Shown piece by piece: positions 47,357 to 55,354 of a stretch of DNA of 64,000 nucleotides (the stretch's first letter is position 1; each line of letters starts with the position of its first letter). Both the position numbers and the translations under genes were made by a program. A model generated the notes under the pieces. The model saw only the letters and a program-made list of their open reading frames with translations. It was not told the DNA's origin and searched no databases. This DNA is from JBPRGH01 sp051418055 (GTDB taxonomy: Bacteria; Bacteroidota; Bacteroidia; Cytophagales; Cyclobacteriaceae): contig JBPRGH010000136.1 of NCBI GenBank assembly GCA_051418055.1, positions 1 to 64,000 of the forward strand, read 5' to 3'.

Positions 47357-48421
47357 ATGGGGTCGACAGTGAAAAAAATAATAATAGCAGCAATAGTTTT
47401 AGGCTGCCTTGCATTTATACTAATACCGGAAATAATAGAAAAAGAAAACTCCGAAGATTCAACCAATAATGTTGCCGTGGCGCCTGCAGGTCTTCCTGTA
47501 GAAGGAATAGTGATTGAAGATGTTGCACTGGATAATAATCTGAAAGCCACCGGTTCACTTCTTGCTAATGAGTCAGTAATATTAAGATCTGAAGTCTCCG
47601 GATTAATAGAGAATATTTATTTTTCAGAAGGACAACGTGTAAAAAAAGGACAGCTGCTTGTTCAGTTAACGGATGATGAAATACAGGCGGAAATCGAAAA
47701 ACTAAGGCATACACGTAAGTTAAATGAATCAATAGAATCGCGGCAAAAACAATTATTGGCTAAAGATGCTATCAGCCAGGAGGAATATGAAACCGCCCAG
47801 ACAACATTGAGCACTATCGTTGCGGATCTGCGGCTTAAGGAGGTACAATTAAATAAGAGATATATCCGCGCACCCTTTGACGGAATAGTTGGATTAAGGA
47901 GTGTTAGTGAAGGCAGTTACCTTACTCCATCTGAAAATATAGCCACTATATACAATATAAATCCAATTAAAATAGATTTTTCCGTCCCGGGGAAATATGC
48001 CTCGGAAGTTAATGTAGGGGACAAAATTTCTTTTAAAGTTGATGGAATAGCAGAATCACAAAACGGAACGATCTATGCAGTAGAGCCTCAAATTGATCCT
48101 GAAACCCGTACCTTAAAGATTCGCGCATTGAGTGAAAATGAAAATGCAGAACTACTGCCGGGACAGTTTGCCACAATTCAGCTGACACTCGAAACTTATG
48201 ACAATACAATAATGATCCCAACTCAGGCAATAATTCCGGAGATGGATGGAATAAAGGTTTTTATTTATGAAGGGGGAAAAGCAGTAACCCGGCAGATAAA
48301 GACAGGAATACGTACGGCAGATAAAATACAGGTGTTGGAGGGTTTATCACACGGAGATACAGTAATTACAACCGGCACATTACAGATGAGACCAGGTATG
48401 GACATAACAGTTAATTTGTAA
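47357..48421 (+). CDS. Membrane fusion protein of RND efflux system (periplasmic adaptor)
   Basis: The 354-residue protein has an N-terminal membrane anchor (KKIIIAAIVLGCLAFIL), the lipoyl/barrel-sandwich pattern (SVILRSEVSGLIENIYFSEGQRVKKGQLLVQLTD), a short helical hairpin, and RAPFDGIVGLRSVSEGSYLTPSENIATI. The C-terminal beta-barrel follows. It links the inner-membrane transporter to the outer-membrane channel encoded next. The gene starts the three-gene operon 175 bp downstream of ssb in the divergent direction. Confidence 0.93.
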   Translation: MGSTVKKIIIAAIVLGCLAFILIPEIIEKENSEDSTNNVAVAPAGLPVEGIVIEDVALDNNLKATGSLLANESVILRSEVSGLIENIYFSEGQRVKKGQLLVQLTDDEIQAEIEKLRHTRKLNESIESRQKQLLAKDAISQEEYETAQTTLSTIVADLRLKEVQLNKRYIRAPFDGIVGLRSVSEGSYLTPSENIATIYNINPIKIDFSVPGKYASEVNVGDKISFKVDGIAESQNGTIYAVEPQIDPETRTLKIRALSENENAELLPGQFATIQLTLETYDNTIMIPTQAIIPEMDGIKVFIYEGGKAVTRQIKTGIRTADKIQVLEGLSHGDTVITTGTLQMRPGMDITVNL

Positions 48422-48431
48422 GAGGGAATAG

Positions 48432-51400
48432 ATGAGCAGCTTATCAGATATAAGTATTGACCGCCCGGTTCTGGCGATTGTAATGTCAATCGTTATTGTG
48501 ATCTTTGGCCTGGTTGGGTTCAACTTTTTAGGTGTACGGGAATATCCAAGTGTTGATCCTCCAATTATTACTGTCTCCACAAGTTATCCCGGGGCAAGTG
48601 CCGATATTATCGAAACACAAATCACCGAGCCTCTTGAGGAATCAGTTAATGGAATTGAGGGCATCAAATCACTGAGCTCAGTCTCCAGGGATGGAAGGAG
48701 CACGATAACAGTAGAGTTTGGACTGGATTCAGATCTTGAAGCTGCGGCCAATGATGTTAGGGATAAAGTTTCTCAGGCCGTTAGAAGGCTTCCTCCCGAT
48801 GCCGACCCGCCGGTGGTTTCAAAAGCGGATGCAGACTCACAGCCAATTATCGCATTACGTATATTTAGCCAGGAGCGGAATCTGCTGGAAATGTCTGAAA
48901 TAGCTGATAATCTTTTTAAAGAAAATTTTCAGACTATTGCAGGTGTAAGCTCTGTAATGATCTGGGGGGAAAAAAGATACTCTATCAGGTTGTGGATGGA
49001 TCCGGATAAGCTTGCTGCCTATCGCATTACTCCATTGGAAGTATATGAAGCTGTAAATGCTCAAAACCTCGAGTTGCCTTCGGGACGTATTGAAGGGTCT
49101 TCTACTGAGCTAACGGTAAGGACCCTCGGCAGGTTAAATACTCCTGAAGAATTTAACAGTTTAATAATCCGTGAGGATGATTCCGGCGTGATCAGATTTA
49201 CAGATATAGGACGAGCTGAATTCTTTCCTGAAAATGACCGTACGGTTCTAAAAACCAATAGTATACCTATGGTAATAACGGCTATTGTGCCACAACCTGG
49301 ATCTAATAATCTGGAGATTGCCGAATCCTTTTATGAACGACTTGAAAGAATTAAAACAAATCTTCCCACAGATATTGAAGTAGCTGTCGCATTTGATAAT
49401 ACGACTTATATTAAAGATTCTATTAATGAGGTGCAGCAAACAATTTTGGTGGCCTTTATACTGGTTGTACTTATTATTTTTCTTTTCCTCAGAGATTGGC
49501 GTACTACATTTATTCCGGTTATCACAGTACCAATTGCATTAATAGGATCATTTTTCTTAATGTATATTTTTGGTTTTTCAATAAATGTACTGACGCTGCT
49601 GGGGATAGTCCTGGCTATAGGTCTTGTTGTTGATGATGCCATTGTGGTACTTGAAAATATTTATACAAAAATTGAAGGTGGAGAGGATCCGGAGAAGGCC
49701 GGGAAGCTGGGGACAAAAGAAATTTTCTTTGCCGTTATCTCTACTACAGTAGCGCTTACCGCTGTTTTCTTTCCCATAATATTCCTTCAGGGAATCACCG
49801 GAAGACTGTTTCGAGAGTTTGGTGTAGTGGTTGCGGGTTCAGTTATTATATCAAGCTTTGTTGCGCTTACTCTTGCGCCGATGCTTTCAAGCCGTCTGCT
49901 AAAAAGACGTGAAAGACATAACTGGTTTTACCGGAAAACAGAACCTTTCTTTTTAAAATTAAATGATTTGTATGGGTCAGCACTGGAAGGATTTATGCGT
50001 TATCGCTGGATGGCTTTTGTGATCATATTTTTATCTGGCGGCGCAATTTATCTTCTGATAAAACAAGTGCCTGAAGAGCTGGCACCTCTTGAAGACAGAG
50101 GGACCTTTAGAATTATTGCCTCAGGGCCTGAGGGGGCTACATTTGAATATATGGATTTCTATGTAGATCAGGTGGTGGATGTTTTGAGGGATAAGATACC
50201 TGAATCAGAATCTGTTGTCTCTGTTACAAGCCCGGGCTTTGGTGCATCATCTTCGGTTAATTCGGCTTTTATAATCGTAAAATTAAAAGACGCAGAGGAC
50301 AGGAAACGTACGCAAAATGAAATTGTGGAGGCTATAAAACCTGTTGTTTCGCAAAATACAAGGGCAAGAGCATTTGTAACACAGCCAGAAACAATTGGAG
50401 GCCGACGAGGCGGAGGCTTACCGGTGCAGTATGTACTGCAGGCTCCTAATCTCGATAAGTTAAAAGAGGTTATTCCAGAATTTATCGAGCAGGCACAGCT
50501 TTCGGGAGCTTTTGATTATGTGGATGTGGACCTAAAATTTAATAAGCCGGAAATAAATGTTGAAATAGACAGGGATAAAGCTCAGAATCTTGGAGTGTCA
50601 ATAAGAAATATTGCTCAAACATTACAGTTAGGTTTATCTGGTCAGCGATTCGGATATTTTGTTAAGGATGGAAAGCAGTATTATGTAATAGGTCAGGTTG
50701 AGCGGCAGGATAGAAATGACCCTCTTGATCTAAAATCAATCCATATAAAAACGCAGTCAGGGAAAGTGGTCCAGATGGATAATCTGGTGAATATGGATGA
50801 AAAGATAACACCACCACAGCTTTACAGGTATAATCGATTTGCTTCAGCTACTATTTCAGCGAGTTTGGCGTCAGGGGTTACTCTCGGTGAAGGTATTGAT
50901 GTAATGGATCAGGTGGCCTCAAATGTACTGGATGATTCTTTTAGTACAGCTCTGGCGGGTACATCTTTGGAGTATCAGGAATCTGCAGGCAATTTAAATT
51001 TTGCCTTTGCTTTTGCTCTGATCCTAATATACCTGGTATTAGCTGCACAATTCGAAAGCTTTCGCGATCCATTTATAATAATGTTTACAGTACCGCTGGC
51101 ATTAGCGGGTACCCTGCTGACCCTGTGGATGTTTGATGAAACACTAAATATCTTTAGCCAGATAGGTATAATAATGCTGATAGGATTGGTAACAAAGAAT
51201 GGTATATTAATTGTTGAGTTTGCCAACCAGCGTAAAGCACATGATATGTCTCTTACTGAAGCTATTGTAGGAGCTGCTAAAGCTAGATTCCGGCCAATTT
51301 TAATGACAAGCCTCTCTACAATACTCGGAATTTTACCAATTGCCCTGGCGCTGGGAGCCGGAGCGGAAAGCAGGGTTTCAATGGGAATTGCTGTTATAGG

Positions 51401-51494
51401 AGGGATGATATTCGCAACAGTGCTTACGCTTTTCGTTATCCCGGCAGTATACTCCTACATAAGCAGCACACAAAAACGCAAGTCACGTTTATGA
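48432..51494 (+). CDS. RND-family efflux transporter (HAE1/AcrB type)
   Basis: The 1020-residue protein has the AcrB/MexB-like order: TM1 (DISIDRPVLAIVMSIVIVIFGLVGF), a porter domain (YPSVDPPIITVSTSYPGASADIIETQI), the TM4 proton relay pair in GLVVDDAIVVLENIYTKIE, and a second half with TM10 (SQIGIIMLIGLVTKNGILIVEFANQ). It should be a trimeric proton-driven exporter of drugs or other hydrophobic compounds. The substrate is unknown. Start and stop overlap or abut the neighbouring genes. Confidence 0.95.
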   Translation: MSSLSDISIDRPVLAIVMSIVIVIFGLVGFNFLGVREYPSVDPPIITVSTSYPGASADIIETQITEPLEESVNGIEGIKSLSSVSRDGRSTITVEFGLDSDLEAAANDVRDKVSQAVRRLPPDADPPVVSKADADSQPIIALRIFSQERNLLEMSEIADNLFKENFQTIAGVSSVMIWGEKRYSIRLWMDPDKLAAYRITPLEVYEAVNAQNLELPSGRIEGSSTELTVRTLGRLNTPEEFNSLIIREDDSGVIRFTDIGRAEFFPENDRTVLKTNSIPMVITAIVPQPGSNNLEIAESFYERLERIKTNLPTDIEVAVAFDNTTYIKDSINEVQQTILVAFILVVLIIFLFLRDWRTTFIPVITVPIALIGSFFLMYIFGFSINVLTLLGIVLAIGLVVDDAIVVLENIYTKIEGGEDPEKAGKLGTKEIFFAVISTTVALTAVFFPIIFLQGITGRLFREFGVVVAGSVIISSFVALTLAPMLSSRLLKRRERHNWFYRKTEPFFLKLNDLYGSALEGFMRYRWMAFVIIFLSGGAIYLLIKQVPEELAPLEDRGTFRIIASGPEGATFEYMDFYVDQVVDVLRDKIPESESVVSVTSPGFGASSSVNSAFIIVKLKDAEDRKRTQNEIVEAIKPVVSQNTRARAFVTQPETIGGRRGGGLPVQYVLQAPNLDKLKEVIPEFIEQAQLSGAFDYVDVDLKFNKPEINVEIDRDKAQNLGVSIRNIAQTLQLGLSGQRFGYFVKDGKQYYVIGQVERQDRNDPLDLKSIHIKTQSGKVVQMDNLVNMDEKITPPQLYRYNRFASATISASLASGVTLGEGIDVMDQVASNVLDDSFSTALAGTSLEYQESAGNLNFAFAFALILIYLVLAAQFESFRDPFIIMFTVPLALAGTLLTLWMFDETLNIFSQIGIIMLIGLVTKNGILIVEFANQRKAHDMSLTEAIVGAAKARFRPILMTSLSTILGILPIALALGAGAESRVSMGIAVIGGMIFATVLTLFVIPAVYSYISSTQKRKSRL

Positions 51495-52798
51495 TGAGAA
51501 TTTTAATAGTATTTATCTTTTTGTTAAAGGCAGTTACAGCTTCAGCGCAGGATTCTTTAACCCTTGAGCAGGCGATAGAGGCTGCTTTGTATAATAACTA
51601 TGCAATACAAATAGCCGATAATGATCTTCAAATAGCCGCTAATAATGTTACCAGGGGAAATGCCGGATTTTTGCCGATAGTAGACCTTACTGCCTCACAA
51701 AATAATTCTGTAGTAAATGGTGAGCAGATCATTGGGCCGGATGTCAGGGAGATAGATGGCAGAAAGAATAAATCAACAGTGGTAGGCGGTGTTATAGACT
51801 GGACTATCTTTGACGGAAGACGCATGTTTTTTAATTATGACAGGTTGAAAACCATACGCTCCCAGGCCGAAGCAGACCTTCAGCTACAAATCGAAACAAT
51901 CATCTACAATATAACCACCACATTCTATTTAACTGCCCTTGAGCAGGAAAGGATGAATTCTTTCAAAAGTAACCTTGCGCTTTCTGAAGAACGCACTTCT
52001 TTGGCTAAAGACCTTTATGAAGTAGGTCGCGCCTCAAAGCTGGAATGGCTACAGGCACAGGTAGATCTTAATGCTGATAAATCGGTTATCTTGCGGCAGC
52101 AGGATCTTTTAGCGACACGTAAATACGAGCTTCTTCAGCTAATGGCTGTAGATGACACTATCGATTTTGTAATCAATTATAAAATAAAGCTTGATGAGCC
52201 ATTGAATCTGCAGGTGCTTTTAGATCAGATGGAAACGCAAAATAAACAATTAGTATCTTTCCGCCGTGCAATGGAAATAGCGGCGACAAATGAAAAAATT
52301 ATAAAGTCAAACATGCTGCCTTCCCTGGCGGTATTTACAGGATATAATTATTCAGAAATTCAAAGAGCCGTAGGATTTGCTTTTACTAGTAATACTACCG
52401 ACTGGTCTTATGGATTTACTGCTCGCTTAAGGATTTTCGATGGATTTAATGTAAGAAGAGAAATAGAGAATTCACAGATCCAGATGGAGAATGTTCAGCT
52501 TCAGCTTGAAAACCAAAAGCTATCCTTAATTACAAGGATGAAATCTACATATATCAGCCTTGAGAACAACCGGCAGCTAATGGAGCTTGAGCGGGAAAAT
52601 TTTGAAGTGGCTCGTGAGAATAATGAAATAGCGCAGGAAAGATACCGAATAGGCCGTTCTAATGCGCTGGAGCTTAGAGAAGCGCAGGTTAATCTTATAA
52701 ATGCTGAGATCCGTTTGCAAAATGCTGTTTTCGAAGCTAAACTGGATGAAGCTGAACTGAGGTTTCTTGCCGGCGATTTGCTTGAGGAGGCTAAATAA
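51491..52798 (+). CDS. TolC-family outer membrane efflux protein
   Basis: The 435-residue precursor has a signal peptide (LLKAVTASAQ) and TolC-like helical repeats, such as TLEQAIEAALYNNYAIQIADNDLQIAANNVTRGN and LRLKEQAQE-like helices near ARENNEIAQERYRIGRSNALELREAQVNLINAE. It forms the outer membrane channel of the RND system. The ATG at 51491 overlaps the transporter stop by 4 bp. It overlaps convergent mutY by 8 bp. Confidence 0.93.
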   Translation: MMRILIVFIFLLKAVTASAQDSLTLEQAIEAALYNNYAIQIADNDLQIAANNVTRGNAGFLPIVDLTASQNNSVVNGEQIIGPDVREIDGRKNKSTVVGGVIDWTIFDGRRMFFNYDRLKTIRSQAEADLQLQIETIIYNITTTFYLTALEQERMNSFKSNLALSEERTSLAKDLYEVGRASKLEWLQAQVDLNADKSVILRQQDLLATRKYELLQLMAVDDTIDFVINYKIKLDEPLNLQVLLDQMETQNKQLVSFRRAMEIAATNEKIIKSNMLPSLAVFTGYNYSEIQRAVGFAFTSNTTDWSYGFTARLRIFDGFNVRREIENSQIQMENVQLQLENQKLSLITRMKSTYISLENNRQLMELERENFEVARENNEIAQERYRIGRSNALELREAQVNLINAEIRLQNAVFEAKLDEAELRFLAGDLLEEAK

Positions 52799-53858
52799 AG
52801 TTCATCTTCAACAGATAGTTATGTATCAGTACCGGCTTTGGTAATTCCATAATTTCCTCCCACGAAAAAAACTTAAGGTTTTGATCCTGATAGCCGAAAT
52901 CTTCCGGTAGCTGCTCTTTGGTTAAGTGAATAAAAGAAACCTCCAGCTTCTGATGGGATAAAATATGTTTTACCGGCGAGGAGTGATAAATTTCGATGGG
53001 TTCATTGACCAGAGGCTTTATTAATGGATCCTCAGTAATAAAGGAAATATCATTAACCTGCTCAGCATCTATCCATAAAAAGTCGTATAATTCGGTCCAG
53101 ATATCTCCGGCAGTTCTTTTTTTCATAAGGCATCCTTCTTCATTATGTATCACTACATAAAAGAATTTTCTGCTACGAACTTTGGTTTTTTTCGATTTGA
53201 CCGGCAGAGAAGACTGGTTACGATGTTCAAAAGCATAGCAATATTCTGAAAAAATACATGATTCGCATTTCGGTTTTTTTGGTAGGCAAACAGTAGCCCC
53301 AAATTCCATAATTGCCTGATTATAGAGATCAGGTTCATCTATTGGCATTAGCTTTTCAGAAAAAATTTTAAAAAATTTTGCAGACGAGGGTTTGGAGATA
53401 TCTTCTTTTATTCCAAAGATCCTTGAGAGTACACGGTAAACATTACCGTCAACAACCGCCACTTTCTCCTTAAAAGAAAAGGAAGCTATTGCTGCAGCAG
53501 TATATGGGCCTACTCCTGGCAGCTTCAAAAGATCATCAAAATTTTCAGGAAATTTTCCCTGAAGTTCATATGCCACCATTCGGGCACATTTTATTAGGTT
53601 TCTTGCCCGGGAATAATAACCTAAGCCCTGCCAAATTCTAAGGACCTCATCGTCTTCCGCTTCCGCAAGATCTTGTAAAGTTGGGAACCGGTCGATAAAT
53701 TTTTCAAAGTAAGGAAGGCCCTGGGCCACTCTTGTCTGCTGTAAAATAATTTCCGAGAGCCAGATTTTATAAGGTTCTCTAATATTACGCCACGGCAGCG
53801 GCCTGTAAATGCTTTTATACCAATTAATTAACTTTTTATCAAATTCCCGAAACTTCAC
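52791..53858 (-). CDS. mutY: A/G-specific adenine glycosylase MutY
   Basis: The roughly 355-residue protein has the MutY features: SEIILQQTRVAQGLPYFEKFI with the catalytic glutamate, the HhH LLKLPGVGPYTAAAIASFSF, the catalytic aspartate in VAVVDGNVYRVLSRIFG, and the 4Fe-4S ligands C-x6-C-x2-C-x5-C (CLPKKPKCESCIFSEYC). A C-terminal Nudix-like MutT domain recognises 8-oxoG. The start is taken as GTG at 53858, since an earlier ATG at 53933 would add a non-conserved 25-residue head. The gene removes adenine opposite 8-oxoG. Confidence 0.94.
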   Translation of the reverse strand: MKFREFDKKLINWYKSIYRPLPWRNIREPYKIWLSEIILQQTRVAQGLPYFEKFIDRFPTLQDLAEAEDDEVLRIWQGLGYYSRARNLIKCARMVAYELQGKFPENFDDLLKLPGVGPYTAAAIASFSFKEKVAVVDGNVYRVLSRIFGIKEDISKPSSAKFFKIFSEKLMPIDEPDLYNQAIMEFGATVCLPKKPKCESCIFSEYCYAFEHRNQSSLPVKSKKTKVRSRKFFYVVIHNEEGCLMKKRTAGDIWTELYDFLWIDAEQVNDISFITEDPLIKPLVNEPIEIYHSSPVKHILSHQKLEVSFIHLTKEQLPEDFGYQDQNLKFFSWEEIMELPKPVLIHNYLLKMNFI

Positions 53859-53967
53859 TACACCCTTTTTGGTTATAAGGTTACTTATCAATAGATTGCG
53901 CCCAATTTGCGCAAAAAAGTGAACCTTTTGCAAAGGTCAAAGTTAACTTTAAAAAACAGGAATAATT
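53859..53967. promoter_or_regulatory. Divergent mutY/HU spacer with three palindromes
   Basis: The spacer contains TTGCGC...GCGCAA (53895-53913), CCTTTTGCAAAGG (53923-53935) and the perfect 12-bp AAAGTTAACTTT (53940-53951). These could be operators or recognition sites for a HU or repair regulator. TAACTTTA within the last one is one base from the TAnnTTTG -7 element, in the direction of HU. Confidence 0.45.
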
Positions 53968-54270
53968 GTGACAAAGGCGGAAGTAATATCAGAAATAGCA
54001 GAAAAGACAGGAATCGACAAGGCAGATGTGGCTACTTCGGTAGAGGCATTCTTTGCTGTAGTTAAAGATTCTATGGCTGAAGGACAAAACATATACGTTA
54101 GAGGTTTTGGCAGCTTTGTTAATAAAAAACGTAAAAAGAAGATAGCCCGAAATATTTCAAAAAATACGGCTATTGTTATTGACGAGCATTTTGTGCCAAG
54201 CTTTAAACCCTCTAAAGTGTTTATTGACAAAATCAAGAAAAGCAAGAAAGTCAAAGAAGCAAATACATAA
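53968..54270 (+). CDS. HU family DNA-binding protein
   Basis: The 100-residue protein starts at GTG (53968): TKAEVISEIAEKTGIDKADVATSVEAFFAVVKDSMAEGQ, then the HU signature VRGFGSFVNKKRKKKIARN, and a DNA-binding arm. Lysine-rich residues (KKSKKVKEANT) make a C-terminal extension. It compacts DNA and assists recombination. It sits between mutY and a TPR gene, as in the typical Bacteroidota order mutY-himA/hup-rng. Confidence 0.93.
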   Translation: MTKAEVISEIAEKTGIDKADVATSVEAFFAVVKDSMAEGQNIYVRGFGSFVNKKRKKKIARNISKNTAIVIDEHFVPSFKPSKVFIDKIKKSKKVKEANT

Positions 54271-54314
54271 CATTTTTTTGAGCTAACTTTGCCACCGGTA
54301 AAGGAGAATAGTGT

Positions 54315-55121
54315 ATGAAAGCAAAAATAGTGGTGCTACTGGTAGCAGTGGTCTTAGTAGTTCTTATGTTTCAGCTGCCACGTGTCGTAGTTGACAATGA
54401 TCGGGAGTTGGAACCACAGACAGCCTCTTTAGAGCCTCAGGGAAACACACCTCATTCAACATTAACAGATCCGGCTGTTGTAAATCAGGTGGATTCTGTA
54501 AAACGTCTTTGGAATTTTGATAATTATTCAGAAAAAAATGCTAGCTTTGCAAGCTATTTGGCAAATCAGTATTTGGCCCTTAGTCAGTACGATAGCGCCA
54601 TCAGGTACTTTGAATGGTTGTTGGAGCATTTTCCTCAGGAGGAAACTCAATTAAAAACCGCAGAAGCGTATTATCAGGCTTTTGGCTTTGCCATGCAGCC
54701 GGAGACACGGAAGAAATATGCAGAACGGGCCCGGGCTTTATATCAGGATTTGTTAGAAGAAAATCCGGATGACCTGGCGATTAAAAATAAGCTGGCTATG
54801 ACATATATGGCCAGTAACAACCCGATGCAGGGAATTGGGATGCTTCGCGAAATCGTGGCTTTGGATCCTGAAAATGCAGATGCCCTTTTGAACCTTGGTA
54901 TATTGGCAATTCAGACCAGCCAGTATGGCCGTGCAGAGGAGCACCTGTCGCAGTTGATAAAATATCACCCTGAGCATTATCAGGGTCATCTTTTATTAGG
55001 TGCTGCAAAACTGGAGCATGGGCATAGGGAAGAGGCCAAACAACATTTTGAAATAGTAAAAGAAAAAGGTGATGACCCCGCACTTGTTGAAGCTGCGGAA
55101 AATTATCTTCGAGATATATAA
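54315..55121 (+). CDS. Membrane-anchored tetratricopeptide-repeat protein
   Basis: The 268-residue protein has an N-terminal membrane segment (IVVLLVAVVLVVLMFQLP). TPR repeats follow (SFASYLANQYLALSQYDSAIRYFEWLLEHFP; DLAIKNKLAMTYMASNNPMQGIGMLREIVALDPENADALLNLGI). A strong ribosome-binding site AAGGAG (54301-54306) precedes the start. Its conserved place next to the RNase G/E gene suggests an envelope-linked scaffold role. Confidence 0.85.
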   Translation: MKAKIVVLLVAVVLVVLMFQLPRVVVDNDRELEPQTASLEPQGNTPHSTLTDPAVVNQVDSVKRLWNFDNYSEKNASFASYLANQYLALSQYDSAIRYFEWLLEHFPQEETQLKTAEAYYQAFGFAMQPETRKKYAERARALYQDLLEENPDDLAIKNKLAMTYMASNNPMQGIGMLREIVALDPENADALLNLGILAIQTSQYGRAEEHLSQLIKYHPEHYQGHLLLGAAKLEHGHREEAKQHFEIVKEKGDDPALVEAAENYLRDI

Positions 55122-55174
55122 AAAAGTAATGTTTAACAGTTGGTAGTAAAAATACTGACATAAAGAAATTAAAT

Positions 55175-55264
55175 ATGCCTTGCGGTAAAAAAAGAAAGAA
55201 GCACAAGATCGCTACACACAAGCGTAAGAAAAGATTAAGAAAGAATCGTCACAAGAAAAAGTAA
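55175..55264 (+). CDS. Small 29-residue highly basic protein (AURKAIP1/COX24-like)
   Basis: The protein begins MPCGKKRKKHKIATHKRKKR and ends RKNRHKKK. It is one of a family of tiny Lys/Arg-rich proteins conserved in Bacteroidota, resembling the AURKAIP1/COX24-type ribosome-associated proteins. No in-frame longer start exists. It is too short for most gene callers but is followed by a strong terminator, suggesting that it is expressed. I infer a ribosome-related role; this is not demonstrated here. Confidence 0.8.
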   Translation: MPCGKKRKKHKIATHKRKKRLRKNRHKKK

Positions 55265-55278
55265 TTTTTCTGATGTTT

Positions 55279-55304
55279 AGTGCCCGGTTATAGGGCACTT
55301 TTTA
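55279..55304 (+). terminator. Rho-independent terminator after the small basic protein
   Basis: AGTGCCC (55279-55285) pairs with GGGCACT (55293-55299) around a 7-nt loop, followed by TTTTT. It lies 15 bp after the stop codon. Confidence 0.9.
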
Positions 55305-55354
55305 TTGTGTGATAAGCATTTAAGAAAATTTGTAGGGTTTTAAATTAAATAGTT

